A stretch of DNA of 64,000 bases from Amycolatopsis sp. CA-230715 (GTDB taxonomy: Bacteria; Actinomycetota; Actinomycetes; Mycobacteriales; Pseudonocardiaceae). Position 1 is the stretch's first letter, and each line of letters opens with the position of its first letter. This document shows positions 28,542-36,074 of this stretch, piece after piece. The notes beneath the pieces are model-generated. The model saw only the letters and a program-made list of their open reading frames with translations. It was not told the DNA's origin and did no database searches. Where the stretch lies: positions 8,493,501 through 8,557,500 of the forward strand of contig NZ_CP059997.1 in NCBI RefSeq assembly GCF_018736145.1, read 5' to 3'. A program made the position numbers and the translations under genes.

Positions 28542-29504
28542 GTGGAGGACGTCATCACCGCGCGGGAGAAGGTGGGGTGGCCACCCGGCCGTTCCACGTG
28601 GTCCGATGTGGACAGTGAAGGGTCGGGGCGCGCCGTGGTGCGCGCGCACCACGGCGAGTTCTTGCAAGGGGTGTTCCCGGAGGGCAGACGCCTCATCAGG
28701 GGGCTGATTTCGGTTCCGTGCGATCTCTACTCGGCGTCCGCGACCTTCGTGCCCGCGGAAGAACCGGAACTGACGGTCGACCCCGGTTGGAAGAGCAAGG
28801 CGCGTGCCGCCGCGGTGCTCGCGCTGACCGAGCTCGGCCGCTCCGGTACCGGCGGGCACCTCCGCCTCACCGGAGGTGCCCCGTTGAGGCGCGGCTTCGG
28901 GTCGTCAACGAGCGACGTCATCGCGACGATCTTCGCGGTGTACCGGGCGTTCGCCGAGAAGCTGACCAGCGAAGCGGCCGCCGTGCTCGCCGTCCGCGCC
29001 GAACAGGCCTCGGACTCGCTCATGTTCGACCGCAGGGCGGTCCTGTTCGCCCACCTCGACGGCGGCGTCATCGAGGACTTCGGAGCCGAGTTGCCACCGA
29101 TCGGCGTGCTCGGGTTCGGTACCAGCCCCGACGGACTCGGCGTGGACACGGCCGCGCTGCCGCCGGCCCGATACAGCTCATGGGAGATCGAGGAGTTCCG
29201 GGTGCTGCGCACGATGTTCCGCCGCGCAGTGGTGTCCGAGGACGTCGAACTGCTCGGGCGGGTCGCGAGCGCGAGCGCCGGGATCAACCAACGACACCTG
29301 CCGGTGCGCGCTTTCGACCGGCTCCAAGCCCTTGCCGAGTGCGGCGGCGCGATCGGCCTGCAGGTCGCGCACAGCGGCGATATCGCCGGGCTTCTTTTCG
29401 ACGTCGACGACCCGGACCTGGAGGGAAAGATGGAGCAGAACGCCTCGGCGCTGCGGGAGCTGGGGATCATCCGGCAGTGGCGCTTCGGAGTGGGGGCCCG
29501 ATGA
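28542..29504 (+). CDS. GHMP kinase, PduX-like L-threonine kinase
   Basis: A 320-residue GHMP-superfamily kinase. Visible motifs are the N-terminal HHGEFLQG, matching the start of PduX-type L-threonine kinases, and the glycine-rich ATP loop RGFGSSTSD near residue 123. The family phosphorylates the L-Thr side chain with ATP to give O-phospho-L-threonine. The usual role in cobalamin or propanediol metabolism is unlikely here, because it follows the NRPS thioesterase by one base and leads directly into a PLP beta-replacement enzyme. Inferred role: first step from L-Thr to 2,3-diaminobutyrate. The GTG at 28542 was chosen because it lies directly after the NRPS stop. A second in-frame GTG near 28608 is possible, since the family core begins only about 30 residues in. 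Its TGA overlaps the next ATG. Confidence 0.85.
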   Translation: MEDVITAREKVGWPPGRSTWSDVDSEGSGRAVVRAHHGEFLQGVFPEGRRLIRGLISVPCDLYSASATFVPAEEPELTVDPGWKSKARAAAVLALTELGRSGTGGHLRLTGGAPLRRGFGSSTSDVIATIFAVYRAFAEKLTSEAAAVLAVRAEQASDSLMFDRRAVLFAHLDGGVIEDFGAELPPIGVLGFGTSPDGLGVDTAALPPARYSSWEIEEFRVLRTMFRRAVVSEDVELLGRVASASAGINQRHLPVRAFDRLQALAECGGAIGLQVAHSGDIAGLLFDVDDPDLEGKMEQNASALRELGIIRQWRFGVGAR

Positions 29505-30550
29505 CGCCGCGCCACTCCAGCAAGTCGTACGGCTCGATCATCGAGGCGACGGAGCTGCCCCGGCTCGTCCGGCTCGACGTCAACCTCTACGCCGCGGTGT
29601 TCGGGGTGATGAAACTGCTGCCGGCGCGGTTCATGATCGACCGGGCGGAGGACCGGGGTGCGTTGACGCCGGGAACCACGGTGATCGAGACGTCATCGGG
29701 CACCTTCGGCCTCGGGCTGGCGATGGTGTGCCGGATGCGTGGCTACCGGGTCGTGATCGTCGGCGACCCGGCGATCGACGTCCATCTCCAGCGCCGTTTG
29801 CGGGCACTCGGTGCCGAGGTCGAGATCGTCTCCAAGCCGAACGGGCCTGGCGGTCACCAGAGGGCGAGGCTCGACCGAGTCGCCCAGCTGAAGGACCGGT
29901 ACACCGACCACTTCGTGCCGGGGCAGTACGACAACGCCGACAACCCGGCGTCCTACGCGGGGGCCGCCGAGGTGATCAGCGAATCGCTCGGCCGCGTCGA
30001 CTGCCTGGTCGGCCCGGTCGGGTCGGGTGGTTCCACCGGTGGGATGGCGTCGTTCCTCCGGCTCGGCAGGCCCGAGATGTCGTTGGTCGGCGTGGACACG
30101 CACGGAAGCGTCATCTTCGGGATGCCGGACCGCCCCAGGCTGGTGCGAGGTCTCGGGAACAGCCTGCTCCCGGCCAACGTCCGGCACGAGGCCTACGACG
30201 AGGTGCACTGGGTGAACGCGGAGGAGACGTTCCGGGCCACCCGCGAGCTGCACAGCACGCAGTGCCTGTTCATGGGACCGACCAGCGGCGCGGCGTACCT
30301 CGTGGCCAAGAACTGGGCGGCCGAAAATCCCGACGCCACCACGGTGGTGATCTTCCCCGACGAGGGCAACCGGTACCAGGAGACCGTCTACTCCGACGCC
30401 TGGTTGTACGACAACGGGGTCTGGCCCAGCACACCGCAGGCCCGGCCGACGCTCGTCGATCACCCCGGCGATGCCGCGCCGACCTGGTCGCGGATGCGCT
30501 GGGCTCGTCGCGAACTCGGCGAAGTGCTGGCCACGGAGCCGGTGCGATGA
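29501..30550 (+). CDS. PLP-dependent cysteine synthase-like beta-replacement enzyme
   Basis: A 349-residue fold-type II PLP enzyme. ETSSGTFGLGLA corresponds to the substrate-binding ETSSGNxG loop (Asn replaced by Thr) and VGSGGSTGG to the phosphate-binding glycine loop. The likely Schiff-base lysine is in the N-terminal FGVMKLLP segment, replacing the usual SVKDR context. Relatives that use O-phospho-amino acids with an amine nucleophile (SbnA type) make diamino acids. With the kinase upstream, the inferred reaction is replacement of the O-phospho-Thr phosphate by an amine donor, probably L-aspartate given the lyase two genes downstream. The start overlaps the kinase stop (ATGA at 29501) and the stop overlaps the next gene (ATGA at 30547). 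A genuine cysteine synthase is less likely in this context. Confidence 0.85.
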   Translation: MTPRHSSKSYGSIIEATELPRLVRLDVNLYAAVFGVMKLLPARFMIDRAEDRGALTPGTTVIETSSGTFGLGLAMVCRMRGYRVVIVGDPAIDVHLQRRLRALGAEVEIVSKPNGPGGHQRARLDRVAQLKDRYTDHFVPGQYDNADNPASYAGAAEVISESLGRVDCLVGPVGSGGSTGGMASFLRLGRPEMSLVGVDTHGSVIFGMPDRPRLVRGLGNSLLPANVRHEAYDEVHWVNAEETFRATRELHSTQCLFMGPTSGAAYLVAKNWAAENPDATTVVIFPDEGNRYQETVYSDAWLYDNGVWPSTPQARPTLVDHPGDAAPTWSRMRWARRELGEVLATEPVR

Positions 30551-31788
30551 CCGGGACCGTCCTGCTGGTGGAGAGCAACACCACCGGTACCGGCCGGGAC
30601 TTCGCCAGGCAGGCGGTCGAACTCGGCGCGCACCCGGTGATGATCACCCGCGAACCGAGCCGGTATCCGTACCTTGCCGAGGACGAGGTCGAGTACGTCG
30701 TCGCCGACACCGCCGACCCTGCCGAGGTCGAACGGATCGCGCTCGCGCGGGATCGGGAGACCGGCGTGTGCGCGGTCACCACCAGTTCCGAGTACTACGT
30801 GCCGATCGCGGCCGCGGTGGCGCACAAGCTCGGCAGGCCGGGTCCGTCGCCGGAGGCCGTCGCCGCCTGCCGTGACAAGGGAACGCAACGCGCGGTGTCG
30901 CAGGCGGCAGGGGTGCCGGTGCCGGCTTTCGCGGTGGCGAGGACCGTCGAGGCCGCGATGGCCGCGGCGCGCCGGATCGGGCCACCGGTCGTGGTCAAGC
31001 CGGTGCGGGGTTCCGGCAGCCTCGGCGTGCTGCGCTGCACCGACGAGAAGCAGGTGGGCAAGCACGCTGCGGAGCTACTGGGGAGGACCACGAACGAGCG
31101 TGGTCTCGCCGCCCCGGCCGAGGTACTGGTCGAACGCGAGATCGACGGCACCGAGTACTCGGTCGAGACGTTCGGCGACGCGGTGATCTCCTTGGTGCGC
31201 AAGCATCTCGGGCCGCTGCCCCAGTTCGTCGAACTGGGCCACGACGTCCCGGCGGCCGTCGACGACCGTGACCGCGAGCTGCTCACCGGGACCGCGCTCC
31301 GGGCGTTGCGCGCGCTCGGCCTCGGTTGGGGCGCCGGGCACGTCGAGATCCGGATCTCCGCTGGCGAGGCCTTCTTGATCGAGGTGAACCCGCGGCTCGC
31401 CGGCGGCAGGATCCCCGATCTGGTGCGGCTTTCCACCGGGATCGACCTGGTGCGGGCTCAGGTCGCGGCGGCGATGGGCTCGGAGGAGCGCCCGCTTCCG
31501 CGAATCGGTGAGAACGCGGCGATCCGATTCCTCACCGCCGAGAACGCGGGCGTGCTCGCGGACACCGAGGCGGCACTGGAAGCGGCCGGATCGGTGACGG
31601 GGGTCGTCGACGCCGCGTTCTACCACCGGACGGGCGATCCGGTCGCCCCCGCGGCCGACTTCCGAGATCGCTGCGGTCATGTCATCGCCGTGGCCGGCGG
31701 TCACGGGACGGCTGGTGAGGCGGCCGAGCTCGGGCTCGGCAGGCTCCGTGCGGCTCTCAGCTCAACCGAGGACGGTGATCGTCCATGA
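30547..31788 (+). CDS. ATP-grasp ligase
   Basis: A 413-residue ATP-grasp enzyme. The central region has the VVVKPVRGSGSLGV nucleotide-binding stretch, and the metal-binding motif EVNPRLAGGRIPDL is near residue 280, as in biotin-carboxylase-like and dipeptide ligases of this superfamily. These enzymes join a carboxylate, activated as an acyl phosphate, to an amine. It sits between the PLP enzyme and the argininosuccinate-lyase homologue with ATGA overlaps on both sides (30547, 31785), so it is made in step with the diaminobutyrate enzymes. The substrate cannot be read from sequence. Possibilities are condensation of aspartate with a pathway intermediate, protection of an amino group, or a tailoring or self-protection ligation. 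Confidence 0.85.
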   Translation: MTGTVLLVESNTTGTGRDFARQAVELGAHPVMITREPSRYPYLAEDEVEYVVADTADPAEVERIALARDRETGVCAVTTSSEYYVPIAAAVAHKLGRPGPSPEAVAACRDKGTQRAVSQAAGVPVPAFAVARTVEAAMAAARRIGPPVVVKPVRGSGSLGVLRCTDEKQVGKHAAELLGRTTNERGLAAPAEVLVEREIDGTEYSVETFGDAVISLVRKHLGPLPQFVELGHDVPAAVDDRDRELLTGTALRALRALGLGWGAGHVEIRISAGEAFLIEVNPRLAGGRIPDLVRLSTGIDLVRAQVAAAMGSEERPLPRIGENAAIRFLTAENAGVLADTEAALEAAGSVTGVVDAAFYHRTGDPVAPAADFRDRCGHVIAVAGGHGTAGEAAELGLGRLRAALSSTEDGDRP

Positions 31789-33275
31789 CGGACAGTGCTA
31801 TGTCCACTGTGGACACGGGAAGGCTCGGCACGCCGCTGTCGGCGACGGCGCAGCGGATCCTGTTCGGCAACGGCGCGGCGGACGGGCCCGACGAGTTGGT
31901 GCGCGAGATGTGGGACCTCACCGAGGTGGACCGTGCGCACCTGGTGATGCTGACCGAGCGGAGGATTGTCGCTCCCGGGCATGCTCGCCTCCTGCTCGGA
32001 GCCATCGACGACCTGCGGTCGGCGGACTTCGCCGCGTTGCGCGACAGGCCAGCCCCTCGTGGCCGTTATCTGAGCTACGAGTCGTACCTGATCGAACTGC
32101 TCGGTGCGGAGGTGGGCGGTGTGCTGCACACCGGGCGTTCCCGCAACGACCTCAACGCCACCACGACCCGCCTTCGCGCCCGGACCGAGTACGCCGAGCT
32201 CGTCGAGGAGGTGCGGCTGCTCGGCGCCGAACTGCTCGCCCGCGCCGGGGAGCACCGGCGGGTGACGATGCCCGCTTACACGCACCGGCAGCCCGCGGTC
32301 CCGGTCACCTACGGGCACTACCTCGCCGGCGTCGGCAACGGCGTCGCCCGCGGCCTGACCGGTTTGCTGCGGGCGGGCGAGGAACTCGAGGTGAACCCGC
32401 TCGGCGCGGGTGCCGTCGGCGGCACCTCCGTGCCGATCGACCAAGACCGCACGACCGCCCTGCTGGGATTCGCCAGGCCAGCGACCAACTCCCTGGACGC
32501 GGTGGCGTCCAGGGACTTCGTGCTGCGCCTGCTGGCCGAGTCCGCCGTGCTCGGCGTGCTGCTCGCGCGCGTGGCGCAGGACTTCTCGTTGTGGTCCACG
32601 GAGGAGTTCGGCCTTGTGCGCGTTCCCGACGACCTCGTCGGATCCAGTTCCATGATGCCGCAGAAGCGAAATCCATTCGTCCTGGAACACGTGCAGGGCC
32701 GGGCCACCGCCGCGATGGGCGCGTTCGTGGCCGCGGGGTCCTCGATGTGCACCGCGGGTTACACCAACGCGATCGCGGTGGGGACCGAAGCGGTGAAGCA
32801 CCTGTGGCCGGCGATGCGGGACCTCACCGAGGCGGTGATCCTGCTACGGCTCGTCGTGGCGGGTGCGGAACCGGTCGCGGACCGGATGCTCGACCGGGCG
32901 ACGGAGGGGTACACCGCCGCCACCCATCTCGCCGAGCGGATGGTCGCCGAGGGAAGGCCGTTCCGCACCGCGCACCACGAGGTCGGCAAGCTCGTGCTCG
33001 AAGGCTTGACCGCCGGTGAATCCCTCGCCGAGGCCGTGGCGCGGCGACCTGACGATTCCGTGCTCGCGGAACCGGTCCGGCTGGAGCCGGATGCGGTCGC
33101 CGAGGTCTGCGAGTTCGGTGGCGGAGCCGGTCCACACGCGATCGAGGGCGCGCTGCACGCCCTCGACGAGGAACTGACGCGCACGAACGGGAGCTTCGCG
33201 CACCGAAAGCGGCGCTGGGGCGACGCGGCGGGCGAACTCGACCGGCAGGTCCGAGCCTTGCTGGGGTGCGCATGA
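31785..33275 (+). CDS. Argininosuccinate lyase-family enzyme (probable diaminobutyrate step)
   Basis: A 496-residue member of the aspartase/fumarase/argininosuccinate lyase superfamily. Clear signatures are TGRSRND (about residue 119), YTHRQPAVP (about residue 165) and the catalytic-serine loop GSSSMMPQKRNP (about residue 286). The superfamily eliminates fumarate from N-substituted aspartates. No argG or other arginine genes are adjacent. In a Dab pathway it would cleave an N-aspartyl-type adduct, releasing fumarate and leaving the new beta-amino group; lyase homologues with this role are described in friulimicin and uridyl-peptide clusters. It overlaps the ATP-grasp gene (ATGA at 31785) and the next gene (ATGA at 33272). 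Met6 at 31800 is an alternative start. The bases just after it form a TGTCCAC-T-GTGGACA inverted repeat. Confidence 0.88.
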   Translation: MTDSAMSTVDTGRLGTPLSATAQRILFGNGAADGPDELVREMWDLTEVDRAHLVMLTERRIVAPGHARLLLGAIDDLRSADFAALRDRPAPRGRYLSYESYLIELLGAEVGGVLHTGRSRNDLNATTTRLRARTEYAELVEEVRLLGAELLARAGEHRRVTMPAYTHRQPAVPVTYGHYLAGVGNGVARGLTGLLRAGEELEVNPLGAGAVGGTSVPIDQDRTTALLGFARPATNSLDAVASRDFVLRLLAESAVLGVLLARVAQDFSLWSTEEFGLVRVPDDLVGSSSMMPQKRNPFVLEHVQGRATAAMGAFVAAGSSMCTAGYTNAIAVGTEAVKHLWPAMRDLTEAVILLRLVVAGAEPVADRMLDRATEGYTAATHLAERMVAEGRPFRTAHHEVGKLVLEGLTAGESLAEAVARRPDDSVLAEPVRLEPDAVAEVCEFGGGAGPHAIEGALHALDEELTRTNGSFAHRKRRWGDAAGELDRQVRALLGCA

Positions 33276-34882
33276 GCCGGGTGGGCGCGGAACCGGGGAT
33301 GGCGATGGACACCGGCATGCTGGTGCCCGATCGGGTGGCCGCGCTCGCGGCGAGACAGCCCGACGCGGTCGCGATCGGATCCGGCGGGCACGCCCTGACC
33401 TACGCGGAACTGCACGACGCCGCCACGACACTGGCGTCCGAGCTCGTCGCGCGCGGCGTGGGACCGGAGGTCTGTGTCGCGCTGTGCTTCGAGCGATCCT
33501 CCGCGCTGGTGATCGCCATGCTCGCGGTCCTCGAGGCCGGTGGGTTCTACCTCCCTCTCGACCCGGAATACCCCGCCGCGCGGTTGGAACTGATGGTGCG
33601 CGAGTCCGACGCCGTACTCGTGCTCGGCGATCAGCGGAGCCTCGCGCTTCTGCCCGAGGACATCGGTGTTCCGGCGGTGCCGGTGCGCGATGACGGTCGC
33701 GCCGGGTTCCCCGGCGTGACGGCACCGGCGGTCGTGCCGAGGGCGGCCGTGTCGCCGGGGAACACGGCGTACGTGGTGTACACCTCGGGCTCCACCGGTG
33801 CCCCGAAGGGCGTCGTCGTAACGCACTCCGCGCTGCGCTGGTTCGTCGAAAACCTCCAGTACGCGGAGCCGGGAACGAACGACGTGGTGGCGCTCGCCTC
33901 CAGCCCTTCGTTCGACGCGCTGGCGTTCGAATGCTGGGTGGCCCTCACCCGAGGGGCGCGGTTGCACGTCGTCCCGAGGCCGGTCCTGCTGTCCCCCTCG
34001 GAACTAGCCCGTTCACTGCGGGCGGGCGGCGTCACGATGATGTACGTGACCGCGGCGCTGTTGCAGCAACTCGCCGTGGAGACACCTCAGTTCGCGGCCG
34101 GACTGCGAATCCTGTTCTTCGGCGGGCAGCGAGCGGACCACCGCTCGGTGTTACTGGTGCGCGAGAAATCGGCGCCGGCGCGGCTCGTCCAGGTCTACGG
34201 CCCGACCGAGACGACGATCTGGTCGTCATACCAGGACGTCGACGAAGGCGGTGCGCGGGGCTGGATCCCCCTCGGGGAGCCGATCGCCGGCACGACGGAG
34301 TACCTGCTCGACGCCGGCCTGCACCCCGTGCCGCCCGGCACGCCTGGCGAGATCTACATCGGCGGCGATGGCGTCGTGCGTGGTTACCTTGGCAGGCCGG
34401 ACCTCACCGCGGAGCGGTTCCTGCCCGATCCCTTCCGCCGCGGCGAACCGGCGGCGCGGATGTACCGCACCGGCGACCTCGCGCGGCGGCGGCAGGACGG
34501 TTCGTTGGAGTTCCTCGGCCGTGCCGACGGCCAGGTCAAGATCCGCGGGTTCCGGATCGAGCTGGGCGAGATCGAACTCGCGCTCACCGCGCATCCCGAG
34601 ATCGCCGCGGCCGTGGTCACCGTGGTCGAAGTGCCGGGCGGACCGCAGCTGATCGCGCACTACGTACCGGAGGCGGGTGCGCTGCCGGCGAAAGGGCGGC
34701 GGCTGCGGGAATTCCTCGCCGAGCGGATGCCGCCGTACATGGTCCCGGCCCTGTACCTGCCGTTGGAGCGCATTCCGTTGGCGCCCAACGGAAAGATCGA
34801 CCGACCAGCGCTGGTCCCACCGCTGACACCGGACGGCAGGATCGATCGGCGGCGGCTCGCGACCAGGGGCGCGGCCGGATGA
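33272..34882 (+). CDS. Stand-alone NRPS adenylation domain (trans-acting)
   Basis: A complete A domain of 536 residues with no PCP or C domain: A3 YTSGSTGAPKG, A5 VYGPTETT, A7 YRTGDLARR, A8 RADGQVKIRGFRIELGE, A10 PNGKIDR with the catalytic Lys. Pocket positions read D,A,F,Y,F,G,V,I,W(K), which matches no common code I know. It is the fifth gene of the ATGA-coupled diaminobutyrate set (start overlaps the lyase stop at 33272-33275). The final module of the upstream NRPS has a C domain, a PCP and a TE but only an A-domain remnant. I therefore infer that this enzyme activates 2,3-diaminobutyrate and loads PCP9 in trans, as stand-alone A domains do in ramoplanin-type systems. Only the domain identity is directly visible. 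Confidence 0.9.
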   Translation: MSRVGAEPGMAMDTGMLVPDRVAALAARQPDAVAIGSGGHALTYAELHDAATTLASELVARGVGPEVCVALCFERSSALVIAMLAVLEAGGFYLPLDPEYPAARLELMVRESDAVLVLGDQRSLALLPEDIGVPAVPVRDDGRAGFPGVTAPAVVPRAAVSPGNTAYVVYTSGSTGAPKGVVVTHSALRWFVENLQYAEPGTNDVVALASSPSFDALAFECWVALTRGARLHVVPRPVLLSPSELARSLRAGGVTMMYVTAALLQQLAVETPQFAAGLRILFFGGQRADHRSVLLVREKSAPARLVQVYGPTETTIWSSYQDVDEGGARGWIPLGEPIAGTTEYLLDAGLHPVPPGTPGEIYIGGDGVVRGYLGRPDLTAERFLPDPFRRGEPAARMYRTGDLARRRQDGSLEFLGRADGQVKIRGFRIELGEIELALTAHPEIAAAVVTVVEVPGGPQLIAHYVPEAGALPAKGRRLREFLAERMPPYMVPALYLPLERIPLAPNGKIDRPALVPPLTPDGRIDRRRLATRGAAG

Positions 34883-34941
34883 GTTCCGGTGACCACTTTC
34901 CCGAAACCACGTTGGAACGGCCGACGCGAATGGGGTACTGA
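34879..34941 (+). other. Tiny ATGA-coupled open frame (20 codons), possibly untranslated or a gene remnant
   Basis: The A-domain gene ends in ATGA, so an ATG at 34879 overlaps its TGA, just as at the four junctions upstream. The frame encodes 20 residues starting MSSGDHFPET and ending RPTRMGY, with a TGA at 34939-34941, three bases before the next ATG at 34945. It matches nothing I recognise; it is far too short for an MbtH protein. It could be a chance frame, the stub of a deleted gene, or a short coupled peptide that hands ribosomes to the downstream isomerase gene. Confidence 0.2.
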
Positions 34942-34944
34942 CAC

Positions 34945-36048
34945 ATGGAAGCACGGTTGGACAGGTACGAACGGTTCATCGAAAAGGAGTACCTGGCGGG
35001 TTTGCTGAAACCCGATGAGTACTCATTGGACGGGTTGACCGACGGCTTGCGCGAGAGGTTCGAGAACAAGCGGTTCCGGCGGATCGTGTTCACTGGGATG
35101 GGCTGCTCGGCGATCGTGTCGGACATCATCCGCGGGTACTTCACGGAGATGGGCGCGCCCGTGGAAGTGCATGTCGTCAACGATTACGATTTCCGCTTCC
35201 TCGCGCCCCCTTCGGTGCTCGACGACGACGCCACGCTCTACGTCATCAGCTCCTACAGCGGCCATTCCCGGGAACCGATCAAGGCGTTCGACGCGTTGCG
35301 CGATCGCGGTGACCAGGTACTGCTGCTGACCTCGGGCGGCAGGCTGGCGGAACTCGGCAGGCAGGCGGGAATCTCCGTCGCCTACTGGCGGTTGAGCGAG
35401 CCGGACCGCGAATATCCGCTCTTCCACGTCTCCCAGTACTTCGCGATCCTGATGGACCTGTTCCACCGGCTCGGGGTGCTCGCCCATGACCATCGCGCCG
35501 AACTGGCGGAGCTGGCGAGGAAGCTGAACGACGATTTCGACGCCGGGGGGCGTGACCTGGTGGAGTCGGTCGCCGATGCGGCCAAGGACGCGAACATCGT
35601 CATGATCGGTTCGCCGAAGTGGCACGAGAGCCTGCTGAAGCTGGGCAAGATGCACCTCAACGAGATGGCCATGGTGCCGGCCACGCGGAACTTCTTCCAC
35701 GAGTTCTGCCACAGCGAGGTGGCGACCCTTTCGGATCCGGGCAGGCGGCACTGCGTCCTTTGGCTGGCCGACAAGGACGACGACGAGTACACGATCCGCA
35801 AGGGCGAGAACCTCCGCAGACTGCTGACCGCGGACGTGCCGGAGAACAAGAACGTCTCGATGGTGCGGATCGATCTGGCGCAGGACGGGTTTCTCCGCAA
35901 GTACTTCGCTGCGCTCAACATCATCCAACGGGTCGCGCTCCGGCTGGGCAGGCACCACGACACCGCGTCGCGGGACCTGATTTCCGAAGCGGCTGGGAAC
36001 CCCTGGTACCACAGCTCGACGATCGCCACCGAGGAACGGGCCGGATAG
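34945..36048 (+). CDS. SIS-domain protein, phosphoglucose/phosphomannose isomerase-like
   Basis: A 367-residue protein with two SIS-fold halves. The first half has FTGMGCSA (about residue 51) and SSYSGHSREP (about residue 95), the sugar-phosphate-binding serine loops. The second half has MIGSPKWHE and the conserved NEMAM and EFCHSE segments, as in archaeal-type bifunctional phosphoglucose/phosphomannose isomerases. Such enzymes interconvert hexose-6-phosphates in the cytosol. Three genes downstream lies a glycosyltransferase, so a role in supplying the sugar (for example mannose-6-phosphate for GDP-mannose) is a reasonable inference. The ATG at 34945 follows a weak GGGG at 34932-34935. An unusual isomerisation of a cluster-specific substrate cannot be excluded. 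Confidence 0.8.
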   Translation: MEARLDRYERFIEKEYLAGLLKPDEYSLDGLTDGLRERFENKRFRRIVFTGMGCSAIVSDIIRGYFTEMGAPVEVHVVNDYDFRFLAPPSVLDDDATLYVISSYSGHSREPIKAFDALRDRGDQVLLLTSGGRLAELGRQAGISVAYWRLSEPDREYPLFHVSQYFAILMDLFHRLGVLAHDHRAELAELARKLNDDFDAGGRDLVESVADAAKDANIVMIGSPKWHESLLKLGKMHLNEMAMVPATRNFFHEFCHSEVATLSDPGRRHCVLWLADKDDDEYTIRKGENLRRLLTADVPENKNVSMVRIDLAQDGFLRKYFAALNIIQRVALRLGRHHDTASRDLISEAAGNPWYHSSTIATEERAG

Positions 36049-36074
36049 CACGTCCGGAGGAGTGGAGTTTTCCA

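Noticed and set aside
24116..28696. Long minus-strand frame (1,526 codons) opposite modules 8-9 and the TE
   Set aside because: Shadow of the sense NRPS frame; no motifs, and it spans several sense-domain boundaries.
31785..33275. Primary-metabolism argininosuccinate lyase (argH)
   Set aside because: It is translationally coupled to a threonine kinase, a PLP enzyme, a ligase and an A domain, with no arginine genes nearby, so a pathway-specific role is more likely.
28541..34944. MbtH-like protein gene
   Set aside because: None found here or elsewhere in the window; the only small frame (34879-34941) is far too short and lacks the conserved Trp pattern.
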